From: Ananas comosus
Taxonomy: Eukaryota; Streptophyta; Magnoliopsida; Poales; Bromeliaceae
Length of the DNA: 64,000 bases
Direction: 5' to 3'
Assembly (NCBI RefSeq): GCF_001540865.1
Contig: NC_033645.1
Span: forward strand, 989,687 to 1,053,686
This document shows positions 24,231-34,678 of this stretch, piece after piece. The position numbers and the translations under genes are program-made. The notes beneath the pieces were generated by a model that made no database searches, had not been told where the DNA came from, and saw nothing but the letters and a program-made list of their open reading frames with translations. Position 1 is the first letter of the stretch. Each line of letters opens with the position of its first letter.

Positions 24231-24467
24231 TAGAGCTACTATGGAAGCATAGTATTTGATGCTTCCGATTTTTTTACCATTATATTAAGAATTGTACGGT
24301 TGGGATTATTGCAGTTTACCCTAGGGTTGAGTAGTGACCCTAGTTGAGTGGTCCCCACAGGGTAATAATATTAATCCAAAGGTTAGAAATAATTAAAAGG
24401 GTTGATCTAAAGATCAAAAAGTCCGAAGCACCAGATCCTCTATGTTTCCGATAGTATAATAGCTCTA
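24231..24467. mobile_element. MITE with AGAGCTACTAT ends
   Basis: The left end TAGAGCTACTATGG is the approximate inverse of ATAGTATAATAGCTCTA at the right. Paired GGAAGCATAG / CTATGTTTCC and GATGCTTCC / GAAGCACC arms lie inside. About 237 bp, non-coding. It lies a few bases right of the Pack-MULE-like element. No clear target duplication read. Confidence 0.6.
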
Positions 24468-24686
24468 CTCAAATAAAATTTAATAAAATAATTTACTAAA
24501 ATATTTAATATAAAATAATATATTATAAAAATAATTTTTTTTTTCAAATTTTACTTCAACTCAAATTTAATAAAAATAAGGCATTACAACATTTAATTAG
24601 TATAATTATTATAATAATTTATTATAATATTTTAGTATAATAAATTATAATAATATATTATAATATTTAAGTATAAATAATATGTA

Positions 24687-24720
<34 letters not shown>
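24468..24720. other. AT-rich spacer and (TA)n
   Basis: TTTAATATAAAATAATATATT-type spacer shared with 38600-38830. It ends in a (TA)n tract at 24690-24720. No gene. Confidence 0.5.
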
Positions 24721-24722
<2 letters not shown>

Positions 24723-25262
24723 AGTTGAGCTAGAATACTATTGATAGCAAACGGGATCCGTTGCCACCCATTTGTTTTCTATGATAGAGCCTCCAAATCG
24801 ACGATAGCACCGTTAAACATGATCCATACCACTTGAAGTGTTTGTAAATCAAATTTCAAATCTTTTCGAAATCATTTACCTAATAATCAAAGGCTTTCAA
24901 AATTTGTAATTTTAATGGTCGATATGAGACGTTTTATCGTTTAACGGCGTAAAGATATCCAAATTAATTAAATTTTTGTTAGAAAATTCTTTAAACTATT
25001 TAAAACAAGATCTATACTCTTGATCTTGATTATAAGACTCCTATCATCATTTTTTAAAGAATATTCATTTTCAGCCGTTAATATTTGTGTCCACTTGATG
25101 GATAAGAGAACAATATTAGAAATGTATGAAAATTAATTTCTAAATACTTCAAGGGGTATAGATCATATTCAACGGTGCCGATCGTCGATTCGAAGGCTCC
25201 ATCATCGAAAACAAATGGGTGGCAACGAAGCCCGTTTGCTATCGATAGTATTATAGCTCAAC
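24721..25262. mobile_element. TIR element with about 100-bp inverted ends, in (TA)n
   Basis: The left arm begins GGAGTTGAGCTAGAATACTA; the right arm is its inverse, ending AGTATTATAGCTCAAC. The arms share TGCCACCCATTTGTTTTC and the GATCGTCGATT region. Both sides are (TA)n, so the target duplication cannot be read. Degraded relatives lie at about 33340-33460, 39425 and 52300. It is non-coding. Confidence 0.7.
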
Positions 25263-26136
25263 TATATATATATATATATATATATATAGCTGAGGATTTA
25301 CTATTCCACCATTTTAATGGAATAATGCTATTCCAATATTTAATTTCAAATTTTATTAAAATTATAAATTAAATTTAAGCTAAATTATATAAAAATAATA
25401 TGTTATATATTATAATATATAATTTTTATTATAAAATTATTAATTGTACTATATTAATACTTATTATTTACATTTAAATATTATAATAAATTTTATGATA
25501 AATTATATTTAAATATTATAATAAATTATTTTTATTAAATTTAAAATTTCAGTAGAATTTTAAAAAATTTATAAATTTATTAAAAAAATTATTTTTATCA
25601 AATTTATAAATTTATTATAATAAATTATTTTTCCCACCCCTATTCTTAATTTAAATTTCAAAATTTAATAATTTAAATTTCAAAATTTAAATTTAAAATT
25701 TAAAATTTTAAAATTTATAATTTGTAATCTCAAAATTAAAGTGTGTAATTTTAAATTCTAAATTCTAAATTTGATATTTTATACTTTTCAAATTTAAATT
25801 TAAAGTTCAAAATTTAAAAATTAAAAATTGAGATTTAGAATTTTGAAATTTTAATTTCAAATTTTGAAATTTAAAAATTAAAATTTTAAATTTAAAAATT
25901 CAAATTCATATATATTGAGAGGGATAATATCATTATTTTTTATTTATAACTACCCACCTTCTTTTTTATTCTATCTCATCTGTCCAAACGTTATTTTTTT
26001 AATTTTCGAGAACAACCCAATTTTCATCCAAATGCAAAATTGCTCTTGTTTTTTCTTTTATCTGAACTTATACCTAATCCTGGAATAGGTAGCTCTTACT
26101 TATGACCCAACCAAATGATATCTTAGGCTTTAGGGG
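25263..26136. repeat. AT-rich low-complexity sequence
   Basis: From about 25640 to 25910 the sequence is almost entirely permutations of AAATTT, TTTGAAA and AAATTTCAAA. A similar stretch lies at 47440-48000. No gene is seen. Confidence 0.6.
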
Positions 26137-26264
26137 TTGCACTATCTATACTATACTATTATATTAATTCCCAATAAAATATGCCCCGTGGCGATAGTTT
26201 CTTCACTTGAGTTGTTGAGTTGTTTGGGTTGTGGGCTCCATCTTTTCATTCCCCTTACCTTACA

Positions 26265-26545
26265 CTCCCCTCATCTATTCCAAAACGTACACCCCTTAAC
26301 CTTCCATCACATATTCTCCCCTTACTTATTTCAAAATGTACAGCCCTTAACCTTCCTTCACATATTCTCATATTTTTCTAAAACGCACACCTTTTTTATC
26401 TTCCTTTATACTTTTTCAAAATGTACACCCTCTATCTTCCCACCCTTTATGTTTTTTCAAAACGTATACCTTTTCATCTCCCTACTCTTCATTTTTTTTT
26501 TTAATTTTCATATTTTTTCAAAACGTACACTCTAAATTTAAAAAT
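26265..26545 (+). repeat. Diverged minisatellite, about 37-52 bp units
   Basis: Six units each begin CAAAACGTACACC or a close variant, continue with pyrimidine-rich sequence such as TTAACCTTCCATCAC, and end in a T-run. The apparent reading frame is only a product of the repeat. Confidence 0.6.
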
Positions 26546-27700
26546 GTAGATTTCTATATAATATTATATTTTTTTCAAAACCTTTATAGAATTATAATGT
26601 AGATTTCTACCTAAACTCTTCATTTTCTTCTTCTTCATCCTTTCTCTCTCTCTTTCTCTTCATTAACGGAAGAGTTAGTGATCGTGTAATTTTTTGTGGA
26701 CGTGGTATAAGTTGTTAGAGCATTTGCTGCTACGCTAAGAAGCTTCACTACGACTCCTACATTGCCTCTCGCCATGGCCTCCTCTCCGTGGGCTGTGATT
26801 GCAGTGCTCGTTTCCTTACTTCCTCCCAAACCTCCTCCTTTGTCGCCTTTGACTTCCAATTCGACTCCTTCATCGACATTCTAAAATTCTCTCTTTATCT
26901 TCTTATAATTTTTTTTTTCTATTTAATCAAATTGTTCTAATATGAGATTCGTTTTTTTGGTTTAGGAAGAGATCTGTAAAGCTATCATTTGTTTGGATAT
27001 TGCGACATCAGGATTGTATACCATGCACTTGTTTACCATGCATGCTATCTGTTCAATATATTATCTTTGAGGATTAAAATAATATTTATTTGTTCCAAAT
27101 TATTATTAATAATTTCTAAATACTAATTTTTATAATTTTGATTTAATTTATTGTAGAGAAGAAGTATGTGATGATGAATGAAAGAGCTATAAATCCGAAA
27201 CCTTCTTTCAGGTTGGATTTTATATTTCAATGAATTTAAAAAATATTTTTTCCTCTATTTTTTTCTACTAATTTTATTTTATTTTAATTGCTTTTTTAAA
27301 AAAATTTGGTTTTGACGTGAAAAAGACGAAAGTGAAGCTTGTTATAATTCATCGAATAACAAAATCAACCCCAACAAAATCACCTTCAATTTTTTTTCTC
27401 TTTTATTTTTGCATTAAATTATTTTTTTTAATTTTTATCTATGCAACAATTTTCATTCTTCTATAATTTTTTTCTTTTCATTTTCTTTCTTTGTTCTCTA
27501 CTGAATTGTATTCTCATTCTAATTTTTTTAATATAAATTTTATATTATTAACTAATCATATTTTTTGTTATTTTTTATATTTTGTATATTTAATTTGTAA
27601 ATTTTTATTATAATTCCTATCCGCCACATCGTGCGGTTTTCTAACTAGTAATGAATAGATTCAAGAACTAAGAAGTTAATAGTGGTACCCGCTGATTACT
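26546..27700. other. Spacer with no supported gene
   Basis: Mostly AT-rich. A mildly GC-rich patch at 26620-26880 has a short minus-strand frame (74 codons) with no recognisable domain. Near 26125 and 27640 the landmarks TTTAGGGGTTGCACTA and GAAGTTAAT mark the start of the 5' spacer shared by the proline-hinge copies. Confidence 0.4.
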
Positions 27701-27710
27701 GTCAATTCAA

Positions 27711-27748
27711 CTCGCGCGCGCGCGCGCACACACACACTCTCTCTCTAT
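27711..27748 (+). repeat. Compound microsatellite (CG)n(CA)n(CT)n
   Basis: A short run of alternating CG, then CA, then CT follows TCAATTCAACTCG. The paralogous copy at about 40120-40160 has CTCTCT only, so the CG/CA part expanded here. Confidence 0.8.
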
Positions 27749-27910
27749 TTTTTTATTTCTTCAGAAAACTCTCTTATTATATATAATAAATGGAATTTGC
27801 TATTTTCTTCACATGTAAAGATGCTTTTGATGTAAATGAAAGATATATGAATCTTGAAACTTATTATTTGGATAGCGTGTACCATCAAAATCAACGTTAT
27901 AAAAAATCGT

Positions 27911-28053
27911 TCGTAGCACAAGTGATAAAAGGCTTGATAATTGATACCCGAGATCTCAAGTTCGAATGGTAGTTGATTCACATTTTCAGCTAAATTTATT
28001 TCTAAATAAAATAAATGAAACGGATAGCATGCTATCTATCTTTCTAAAAAAAG
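27911..28053 (+). mobile_element. tRNA-derived SINE, copy 1
   Basis: A pol III A-box-like TAGCACAAGTGATAAA and B-box-like CTCAAGTTCGAATGG are followed by a body (TTGATTCACATTTTCAGC, ATAGCATGCTATC) and an A-tail. Related copies lie at 37601, 37881 and 48412. The paralogous spacers at about 40335 and 59745 lack it, which defines the empty site. Confidence 0.75.
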
Positions 28054-28585
28054 AATTCATGCAAAATAGGGGTTCAATATTTTATATATATGATAATACA
28101 TAAGAGTTTTAAATATGGTTGAACACATTTAATATATTAATTCTTAGTTTTAGAACTTTAATATTATAGTTTCAGAATTATGCGGTTACATGTTTCACAA
28201 AGCACACGCATAAATTCAAGCCTTTTGATTATTGGCATTTTAGTAAAATAATTTCTTTTTTATAACATTTATACTATACAGGATCGATATTTCTTAAGTA
28301 AATTTTAATGTGCCATGTAAAATGACTAAATATTTTAATTTTATGTAAAAAATAAAGTCTAAAAAGTTTTATTCTTATCAATTTATACACAAGGGGACGA
28401 GTAATTTAATATTATTATTTTTATTTGGAATGCATAGAAAATTTTCTCTATTTAGGTCTGGTCCCTGTAGGGACCAATTTAGGCCGTCTCCATTAAATTA
28501 TTTGTTCTTGATAATAGTTCATTGAAAATAATAATTTTTTAAATTTTGGTAAATATACAAGGAGACCATCTCTATTATTACTTTA
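28054..28585 (+). repeat. 5' spacer of chitinase copy 2, upstream part
   Basis: It recurs at 59760-60800 and in part at 61880-62080 (TTAATATTATTATTTTTA; AAATTTTCTCC; TGAAAATGTATTTGTCC-like). It ends at the solo LTR. Non-coding. Confidence 0.6.
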
Positions 28586-29124
28586 TGTTGTTACATTTTA
28601 TTAATTAAACTATTAATTTTTTACTTAAGCATTCATGGTGATGTTACATGTGAATTAACTATTCACTTAACCTATGTTTTTGCAACGTATACCTATAACT
28701 CCCTTTATGCTCTATTAATTGAAATCTAACCTATGACTTTATATTCTTGTAACTTCTATGCTATAAGCCTATATATAGAGGGCTTCTCTATTCACTTCAA
28801 CATAACATAAAAAAGAAAACTACAATATCTATATTCTACTTGAGAAAGAGAAGGACAAAGAAAGGTGTTTCTTTTGGTGGAGCTTTGGGCTCATGTACTT
28901 GTGCAGAGTTGGTGAAGCTACACGACGAAAGTCGAACCGTTGTATCCTGGAGGGGACAAATCGGTGCTCTGCTGCATCGGTTCAAAGGCTTTGCCAACCG
29001 CAGGGGGCTTAAATCTCCTTAAAGAGAGCGAGATATCCGTATCTCGGCTTGATCGACTCGTTGATACTTTTTTAAAAAAATTATTTTGTAGCTAATCTCT
29101 ATTTTTTGAATATATACATCAACA
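28586..29124 (+). mobile_element. Solo LTR, 539 bp, of a Copia family
   Basis: It starts TGTTG and ends CAACA. Perfect 5-bp target duplications CTTTA lie at 28581-28585 and 29125-29129. Removing it restores ACTTTACAAGTAATG, as found upstream of copies D, 4 and 5 (ACTTTGCAAGTAA). A TATATATAGAGG TATA-like box lies at about 28770. The 5' part of the element inside copy 2 (29956-30360) is the same LTR, which ties this solo LTR to that Copia family. Confidence 0.9.
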
Positions 29125-29129
29125 CTTTA

Positions 29130-29664
29130 CAAGTAATGTATTTTTTTAAAATTTCTTTTTGAAATTTTCATTGAACTCAAACTCATTCGTTCAGCATCTT
29201 ACCAATAATTTTTTGGATCCAGGTACAAAATTTGGTTCCAATCACTGCAAGGCTCTTCTTTTCCAAGCAATAGGTCTTAAATTTAAATGCTGCTTCAAAC
29301 AAAACATCATCTACATTAATACGAGCTTAAACTTAGTCGAGAAGTAAATAAATAAAATAAAATAAAATAAAAATTAAATTGTGAGGTTAGCATTTCAACA
29401 GTGGAGTGAACGGGCGGATTCGGGATCCCAAAAACGAAAACTTGAATATGGTGTAGAAATTCGGACAAAACTGTCTTGTTCGTATTAGATTTGTAAAATA
29501 CAAAATGAGTTGTACTGCGGACCAAAATTATTTTGGCGAGAACTTAATGAAATTGATCCGAAAAGTACCACTTCCCGCCTAATCTTTGTACCTTCCAAGC
29601 TTCTCCCTACTATAAATAGCAATTTCCCCCTCCTACCATTCGCCACATCAAAAGAAAAATAAAA
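29130..29664 (+). promoter_or_regulatory. Proximal 5' flank and core promoter of chitinase copy 2
   Basis: TATAAATA at 29611-29618 lies 54 nt before the ATG. The block from here to the ATG (CATTCGTTCAGCATCTTACC; GCATTTCAACAGTGGAGTG; CATTCGCCACATCAAAAG) is conserved upstream of copies D, 4 and 5. That shared block is the most likely location of common regulatory sites. Confidence 0.65.
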
Positions 29665-29955
29665 ATGAAGCTCTCCGTCTTCACTATCTTACTCGTCTCA
29701 GTTACCGCCTCGCTGTATGGCGCCCTTGGCGCCGAGCAGTGCGGCATCCAGGCCGGAGGCGCCCTGTGCCCCTACGGCCTTTGCTGCAGCAGGTCGGGCT
29801 TCTGCGGAACCACTCCCCCTTACTGCGCCGACGGCTGTCAGAGCCAGTGTCGACCGCCCACTCCGCCGCCTTCCCCGCCGCCGGAATCCCGGCGGCGGCC
29901 GCCCCCGCCGAGGCGGCCGCCCCCGCCGCGCCGGCCGCCCCCGCCCCCTCCTCGN

Positions 29956-31520
29956 TGAAATCTAACCTATGACTTTATATTCTTGTAACTTCTATGCTAT
30001 AAGCCTATATATAGAGGGCTTCTCTATTCACTTCAACATAACATAAAAAAGAAAACTACAATATCTATATTCTACTTGAGAGAGAGAAGGACAAAGAAAG
30101 GTGTTTCTTTTGGTGGAGCTTTGGGCTCATCTACTTGTGCAGAGTTGGTGAAGCCACACGACGAGGGTCGAGCCGTTGTATCCTGGAGGGGACAAGTCGG
30201 AGCTCTGCTGCATCGGTTCAAAGGCTTTGCCAACCGCAGAGGGCTTGAATCTCCTTAAAGAGAGCGAGGTATCCGTGCCTCGGTTTGATCGACTCGTTGA
30301 TACTTTTTTTTAAAAATTATTTTGTAGCTAACCTCTATTTTTTGAATATATACACCAATAATTTTAAGGAGATTCAAAAATGGAGGCAACACGTGAAAAG
30401 TTCAACGATACTGCCGGAGATCTCAACAAGCCCTTCCGCTTCAACGGAAGCCACTTCAAGAGGTGGAAAGGAAAAGTGTTATTCTACCTCAATTTACTTA
30501 AAGTTGCATATATTCTCACGGAGAAGAACCCAAAGAAAGTAAATACTGATGATATGAATGAAGACGAACTTCTCGAGCACTATGAGAAAACTGAAAAGTA
30601 CGAGAATGATGAGTATAACTGTCGGTATTATCTTCTTAACTGCCTTTCGGATCAATTTTATGATTATTATGAAAATACTTACTCCTCTGCAAAGAAGATT
30701 TGGAAGGCATTGCAGCTAAAGTATGATACAGAGCAAGCTGGTGCAAAGAAGTATGCTGCTAGCCGCTTCTTTCGCTACCAGATGGTCGAAGGAAAGTCCG
30801 TGGTGGAGCAAGTTCAAGACTTTCAGATGATCGCTCATGAAGTTCAATCTGAAGGAGTCAAGTTTGGAGATAATTTGATCGTACTAAGGATCATCGACAA
30901 GCTACCACCATCATGGAGGGAATTCCAAAAGACCCTTCGACACAAACAAAAGGAGATGTCTCTCGAGACATTAATCGCGCGCATTCGCGTGGAAGAAGAG
31001 GCAAGAGGCCAAGATGCACTTGAAGCAAAAGAGAATGATGCTAGCGCCACTTAGGTAAACTTAGTATCTTCTAATACTTTACCTAATAACAATCGTTCTA
31101 GAAATACATACTTGAGGCCTAAGAAGAAAATTAGAAAAAACAGTGATAGACCTCAATTTAAGAAAAATGACCAAGGACCTCCTTCAAATGTGAAAAATTT
31201 TATAATTTGCTATGTCTGTGGCAAAAGTGGGCATATTGCTCGAATTTGCAAATTCCGAAAATATAAAGCTTCAAGCTAATATTACCGAGAAGCCACTTGT
31301 GACGATGATAACAGACATATGCTTAGCGGAGAATGCTGAAGGATGGTGGGCAGACTCTGGTGCCAATAGGCATGTCTGTCATGATGAGACTTGGTTTAAA
31401 ACATATACTCCCTATGAACAACCAAGAAATATTATGTTTGGTGATTCGCATACTTCTGAAGTTTTAGGGAGTGGTGAGGTCGAGTTAAAATTTTCTTCTG
31501 GAAGGGTGCTTATCTTGAAA
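29956..31520 (+). mobile_element. Partial Copia retrotransposon inside the hinge of chitinase copy 2
   Basis: Bounded by single Ns at 29955 and 31521. It starts within an LTR: 29956-30360 matches 28721-29124 of the solo LTR. It then carries gag, a zinc knuckle and the start of the protease (ADSGANRHVCH). Integrase, RT and RNase H are absent. Only about 20 nt separate the LTR end from the gag ATG, and no tRNA-Met primer site is seen. It is either a real insertion whose ends collapsed, or a contig wrongly placed in a gap within the proline-rich hinge. Confidence 0.8.
30380..31270 (+). pseudogene. Copia gag with amber stop and CCHC zinc knuckle
   Basis: 225 codons from ATG 30380 give a Copia gag (UBN2-type) protein: [17 protein letters not shown] near the start, then [13 protein letters not shown], then [18 protein letters not shown] at 31052-31054 interrupts it. 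The same frame then continues to a CX2CX4HX4C knuckle (CYVCGKSGHIARIC) and ends at TAA about 31279. The protease part (WWADSGANRHVC, about 31345) is in another frame, so a shift lies between them. The gag core itself is intact. Confidence 0.85.
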
Positions 31521-32536
31521 NCACCCTCCCCGCCCCCCTCCCCGCCCTCGCCAGCCGGCGAGGGAGTAGCATCGATCATCTCCTCCGCTCTGTTCGACGA
31601 GCTGCTGTTGCACCGCAATGACGACTCCTGCCCGGCCCGCGGGTTCTATCAGTACGAAGACTTCATCGCGGCCGCCGATGCATTCGTCGGCTTCGGGACG
31701 ACGGGGGACCTCGACACTCGGAAGCGGGAGATAGCGGCTTTTCTGGCGCAGACGTCGTTCGCGACCACTGGTGCGTTCTTCGTCTATGCGGCTTGAATTG
31801 AAATAGTACGATATACCAGTCATGTTGATATAATGCATGCAGGCGGGTCGCCGAGTGCCCCGGATGAACCTTATGCATGGGGTTACTGCATTGTGGAGCA
31901 GGTGAACGTCACCTGGGACTACTGCGTTCCGATCACCTTGTGGCCATGCGCACCTGGGAAAGAGTACTACGGCCGTGGGCCCTTTCAACTCTCCTAGTAT
32001 GTATAGCAATGCTTTTCAACTTTTAATAATGTGTCCTGATTGATCAGTTTCAAATATCTAGTTAGTTGATAGGAAGATAATGTGTTCTTTTGAGTTGAAT
32101 GTAGTCAAATTCTAACAGATGTTTTGATTGGAATTATTGTAGCAACATCAACTACGGCCTGGCGGGGAAAGCTCTCGGAGTGGACCTGCTCAACGACCCG
32201 GACTTGGTGGCGACGGACCCGACGATCTCGTTCGAGACCGCATTCTGGTTCTGGATGACCCCTCAGTTGGGCAAGCCGTCGTGCCACGACGTGATCACTG
32301 ATCGCTGGATCCCCTCCGACTTCGACATACAGCGCGGTCGGCTTCCGGGGTTCGGAGTAACCACCAACATCATCAACGGCATGCTCGAGTGCGGGCACGG
32401 GATCGACAGTCGCGTCGCGCATCGGATCGGGTTCTACAAGAGATATTGTGACATTCTCGGAGTCAGCTATGGGGATAACTTGGACTGCTACAATCAGTGG
32501 CCCTTTCCTTGGCGTAGAGCCGTGAAAAAGGATTAG

Positions 32537-32650
32537 CTAATGAGGCCACTTTATTATAATAAATAATCACCTGTGGGAGAAAATAATGTAATGAATAAGA
32601 CTATAATGGCAATGTGATGGCTGTCGTATTGCTGTTACCAAATAAAAGAA
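32537..32650 (+). terminator. 3' UTR and poly(A) signal of chitinase copy 2
   Basis: AATAAA at 32641-32646, preceded by GTAATGAATAAGACTATAATGG as in copies 1 and 5. The conserved 3' UTR suggests the locus was recently functional. Confidence 0.55.
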
Positions 32651-34678
32651 GCAGTGTCTGAATTTGGAGTGCCCTTTTCTTTTTCCTTTTGTTTTTTATG
32701 GTTAAATTACATGTTGATTTTCAAAATATGTTTAAATTTTATTTTATTATAATTTCGAGATGGAAAATTTGAAATTATTATAATTTTTAGTTCAAACGGC
32801 TTGAATTGTTATAATTAAATTTTACAATTCAATTTAGTTTGCTTAACTTTGACAAATTTCTATATCAATAATTTATCAATATTTAATTTACTTAATTGAA
32901 TCATAAGATTTGCAACAATTTATAAAGTTCAAGTTAGAAAATGTAACAAATTAAACATTGTTTAGCTTAAAAATCAATATGTTGTTGAGAACCGGATGGA
33001 TCGTCTATTATAAAAAACGATTTATAAACACGAAAGCGATCGTACTCATAATAGAATAGTAGCCGGACCCATAAATAAATAAATAAATATATTAAAGCGT
33101 ATACGAATTCCAACAATTACAAACCGAATCTAAAAAGGAGTAAAGTAATATTCCCTATAAATGATTATGATTAATTTGTTAAAANAAATTTCAATAAAAA
33201 TTTCGGATTGTTTTACACTGTTAAATTTACCAACGCATCACATCAACTATTAAAATTGTCAATTTTAAGACCTTTTGATCAATAGCCAGATGATTTCGAA
33301 AAATTATGAAATTTAGATTTCAAATACTTTTAATAGTATATATATCAAGTTTAATGGAGCCGATCGTCGATTTGGAAGCCATATCACAGAAAACAACTTG
33401 GTAGCACATAAACCTCTGCGCTACCGATAGTATACCAGCTTAGCTCTTTCTTTTTCTCTCTTTATATATAGAATTGGGCTAAAATACTATTAATAGTATT
33501 TGCCCTCTTTTGCTATCAAGATAACTAATTTCATAACTTTACAATAAAAAATATAAATATTTTTATTTTCTTGCATAAAAGAAGTTTCAATTTTTTTTTT
33601 TTAAGTTTGAATCTTAACTCTAAGTATCTTTTCGTTATCTTAGTATTCCTTCTATAATATATCCCATAGTTCCTTTGGCCAGGTAACGCCAGCAATGTGG
33701 GAAAAAATATCGAATCGTCAACCGATTATTGAATAAACTAAAGCGCATTTGTATCTTTTTTCAAATTCTCTCCGCTTATTTCCTTACATCATTTTTTTAT
33801 AAAATTTCATAAATTTTATGATCGCAACAACGTTCGCATCTTCACGCACCAAAAATTATAGTTGTCCTCTTTGAAAATCGAATATTTTTGTGCAACTCTA
33901 TTGGCACTGTTAAACGCCATCGACACCTTCTCCTCTCGAAAACTTGGCTCTAATACCATTTGTTATGACGGTGGGCATCTAACAAATACGTTCTATATAT
34001 TTATTATATTATATAGAGATCTCTATAAAAAATAAAATAGAAAAGACAAGAGAGGAAGAAGACAAATCAAAAAATCTAGTATGTTGTCATGGAAGCAAAA
34101 CAAAATAATTTTATTGAAGAAAACAACTCATCACCATATGAAATTTTCGGCGAGCGCTAATTCATTATGGCGACTCCCGGCTTCATTAACCAAATAATTC
34201 CAGTTATCTATTTATAACTAATTATAAGGAATCCTATTCTAATTCGATTTCATCTTAACCATAATTTAAATAATAACCGATAAAATCAAATAATCAAATT
34301 CTAATCTAATAAATCATTAGCATTATCTCTAACAGGTAGTGTCTAACCAGCGGAATCAATTTTACTTTTTACCTTTTGTTTCAGTATTATTTATAATTTG
34401 TTTGCGGTATAAATATTATTTTGATTAATTGCATATATTATCCATTCAAAATTACCTAATAAAAATCAAACTTCTAAAATTATTTCGCCCATCTATTTGT
34501 TACTGAACGAATTGTGATAAAATATTTTAAAAACTTAAACTGTAAAATATTCTGATTAATTAGAGTAGAAACTAAAAATCTTAACAAATATGGTTATTTT
34601 TAAAAAAAGATTTTAATTTTTTTTTGCAGCTCATTCTTTTTATTCTTAATTTTCCTATTTCCTCAACTAGATTGTTTT
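32651..34678. other. Spacer between copies 2 and 3, no gene seen
   Basis: AT-rich. It contains a MITE remnant near 33035-33070, a single-N join at 33185, and a decayed TIR-element piece at 33340-33460 related to 24721-25262. At about 33950-33975 GGCTCTAATACCATTTGTTATGACGG may be an inverted tRNA-Met primer site beside an LTR end. None has readable boundaries. Confidence 0.4.

Larger units (their letters stand above)
29665..32536 (+). pseudogene. Class I chitinase copy 2, split by a Copia element and catalytically altered
   Basis: Exon 1 is in two parts (29665-29954 and 31522-31770), then exon 2 31843-31996 and exon 3 32143-32536. Part one gives signal peptide MKLSVF..., a hevein domain with all eight Cys, and a Pro/Arg-rich hinge. 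The hevein aromatic site reads SRSGFC, with Ser where copy 5 has Trp. Part two resumes in the hinge ([10 protein letters not shown]) and enters the GH19 domain. The catalytic HETTGGW motif reads FATTGGS, so the first catalytic Glu (E67 in barley numbering) is Ala. The second catalytic Glu is kept (IVEQ). YNYNYG is YNINYG. Splice sites and the frame after the hinge are intact, ending AVKKD. If the inserted piece is an assembly error the gene may be expressed, but as a non-hydrolytic chitin-binding protein at best. Confidence 0.85.

Noticed and set aside
26137..26535. 132-codon ORF
   Set aside because: Produced by a diverged minisatellite with CAAAACGTACACC units; not a protein.
28840..29022. 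60-codon ORF in the solo LTR, repeated at 30076-30258
   Set aside because: It lies wholly within the LTR and is conserved only because the LTR is duplicated; no domain.
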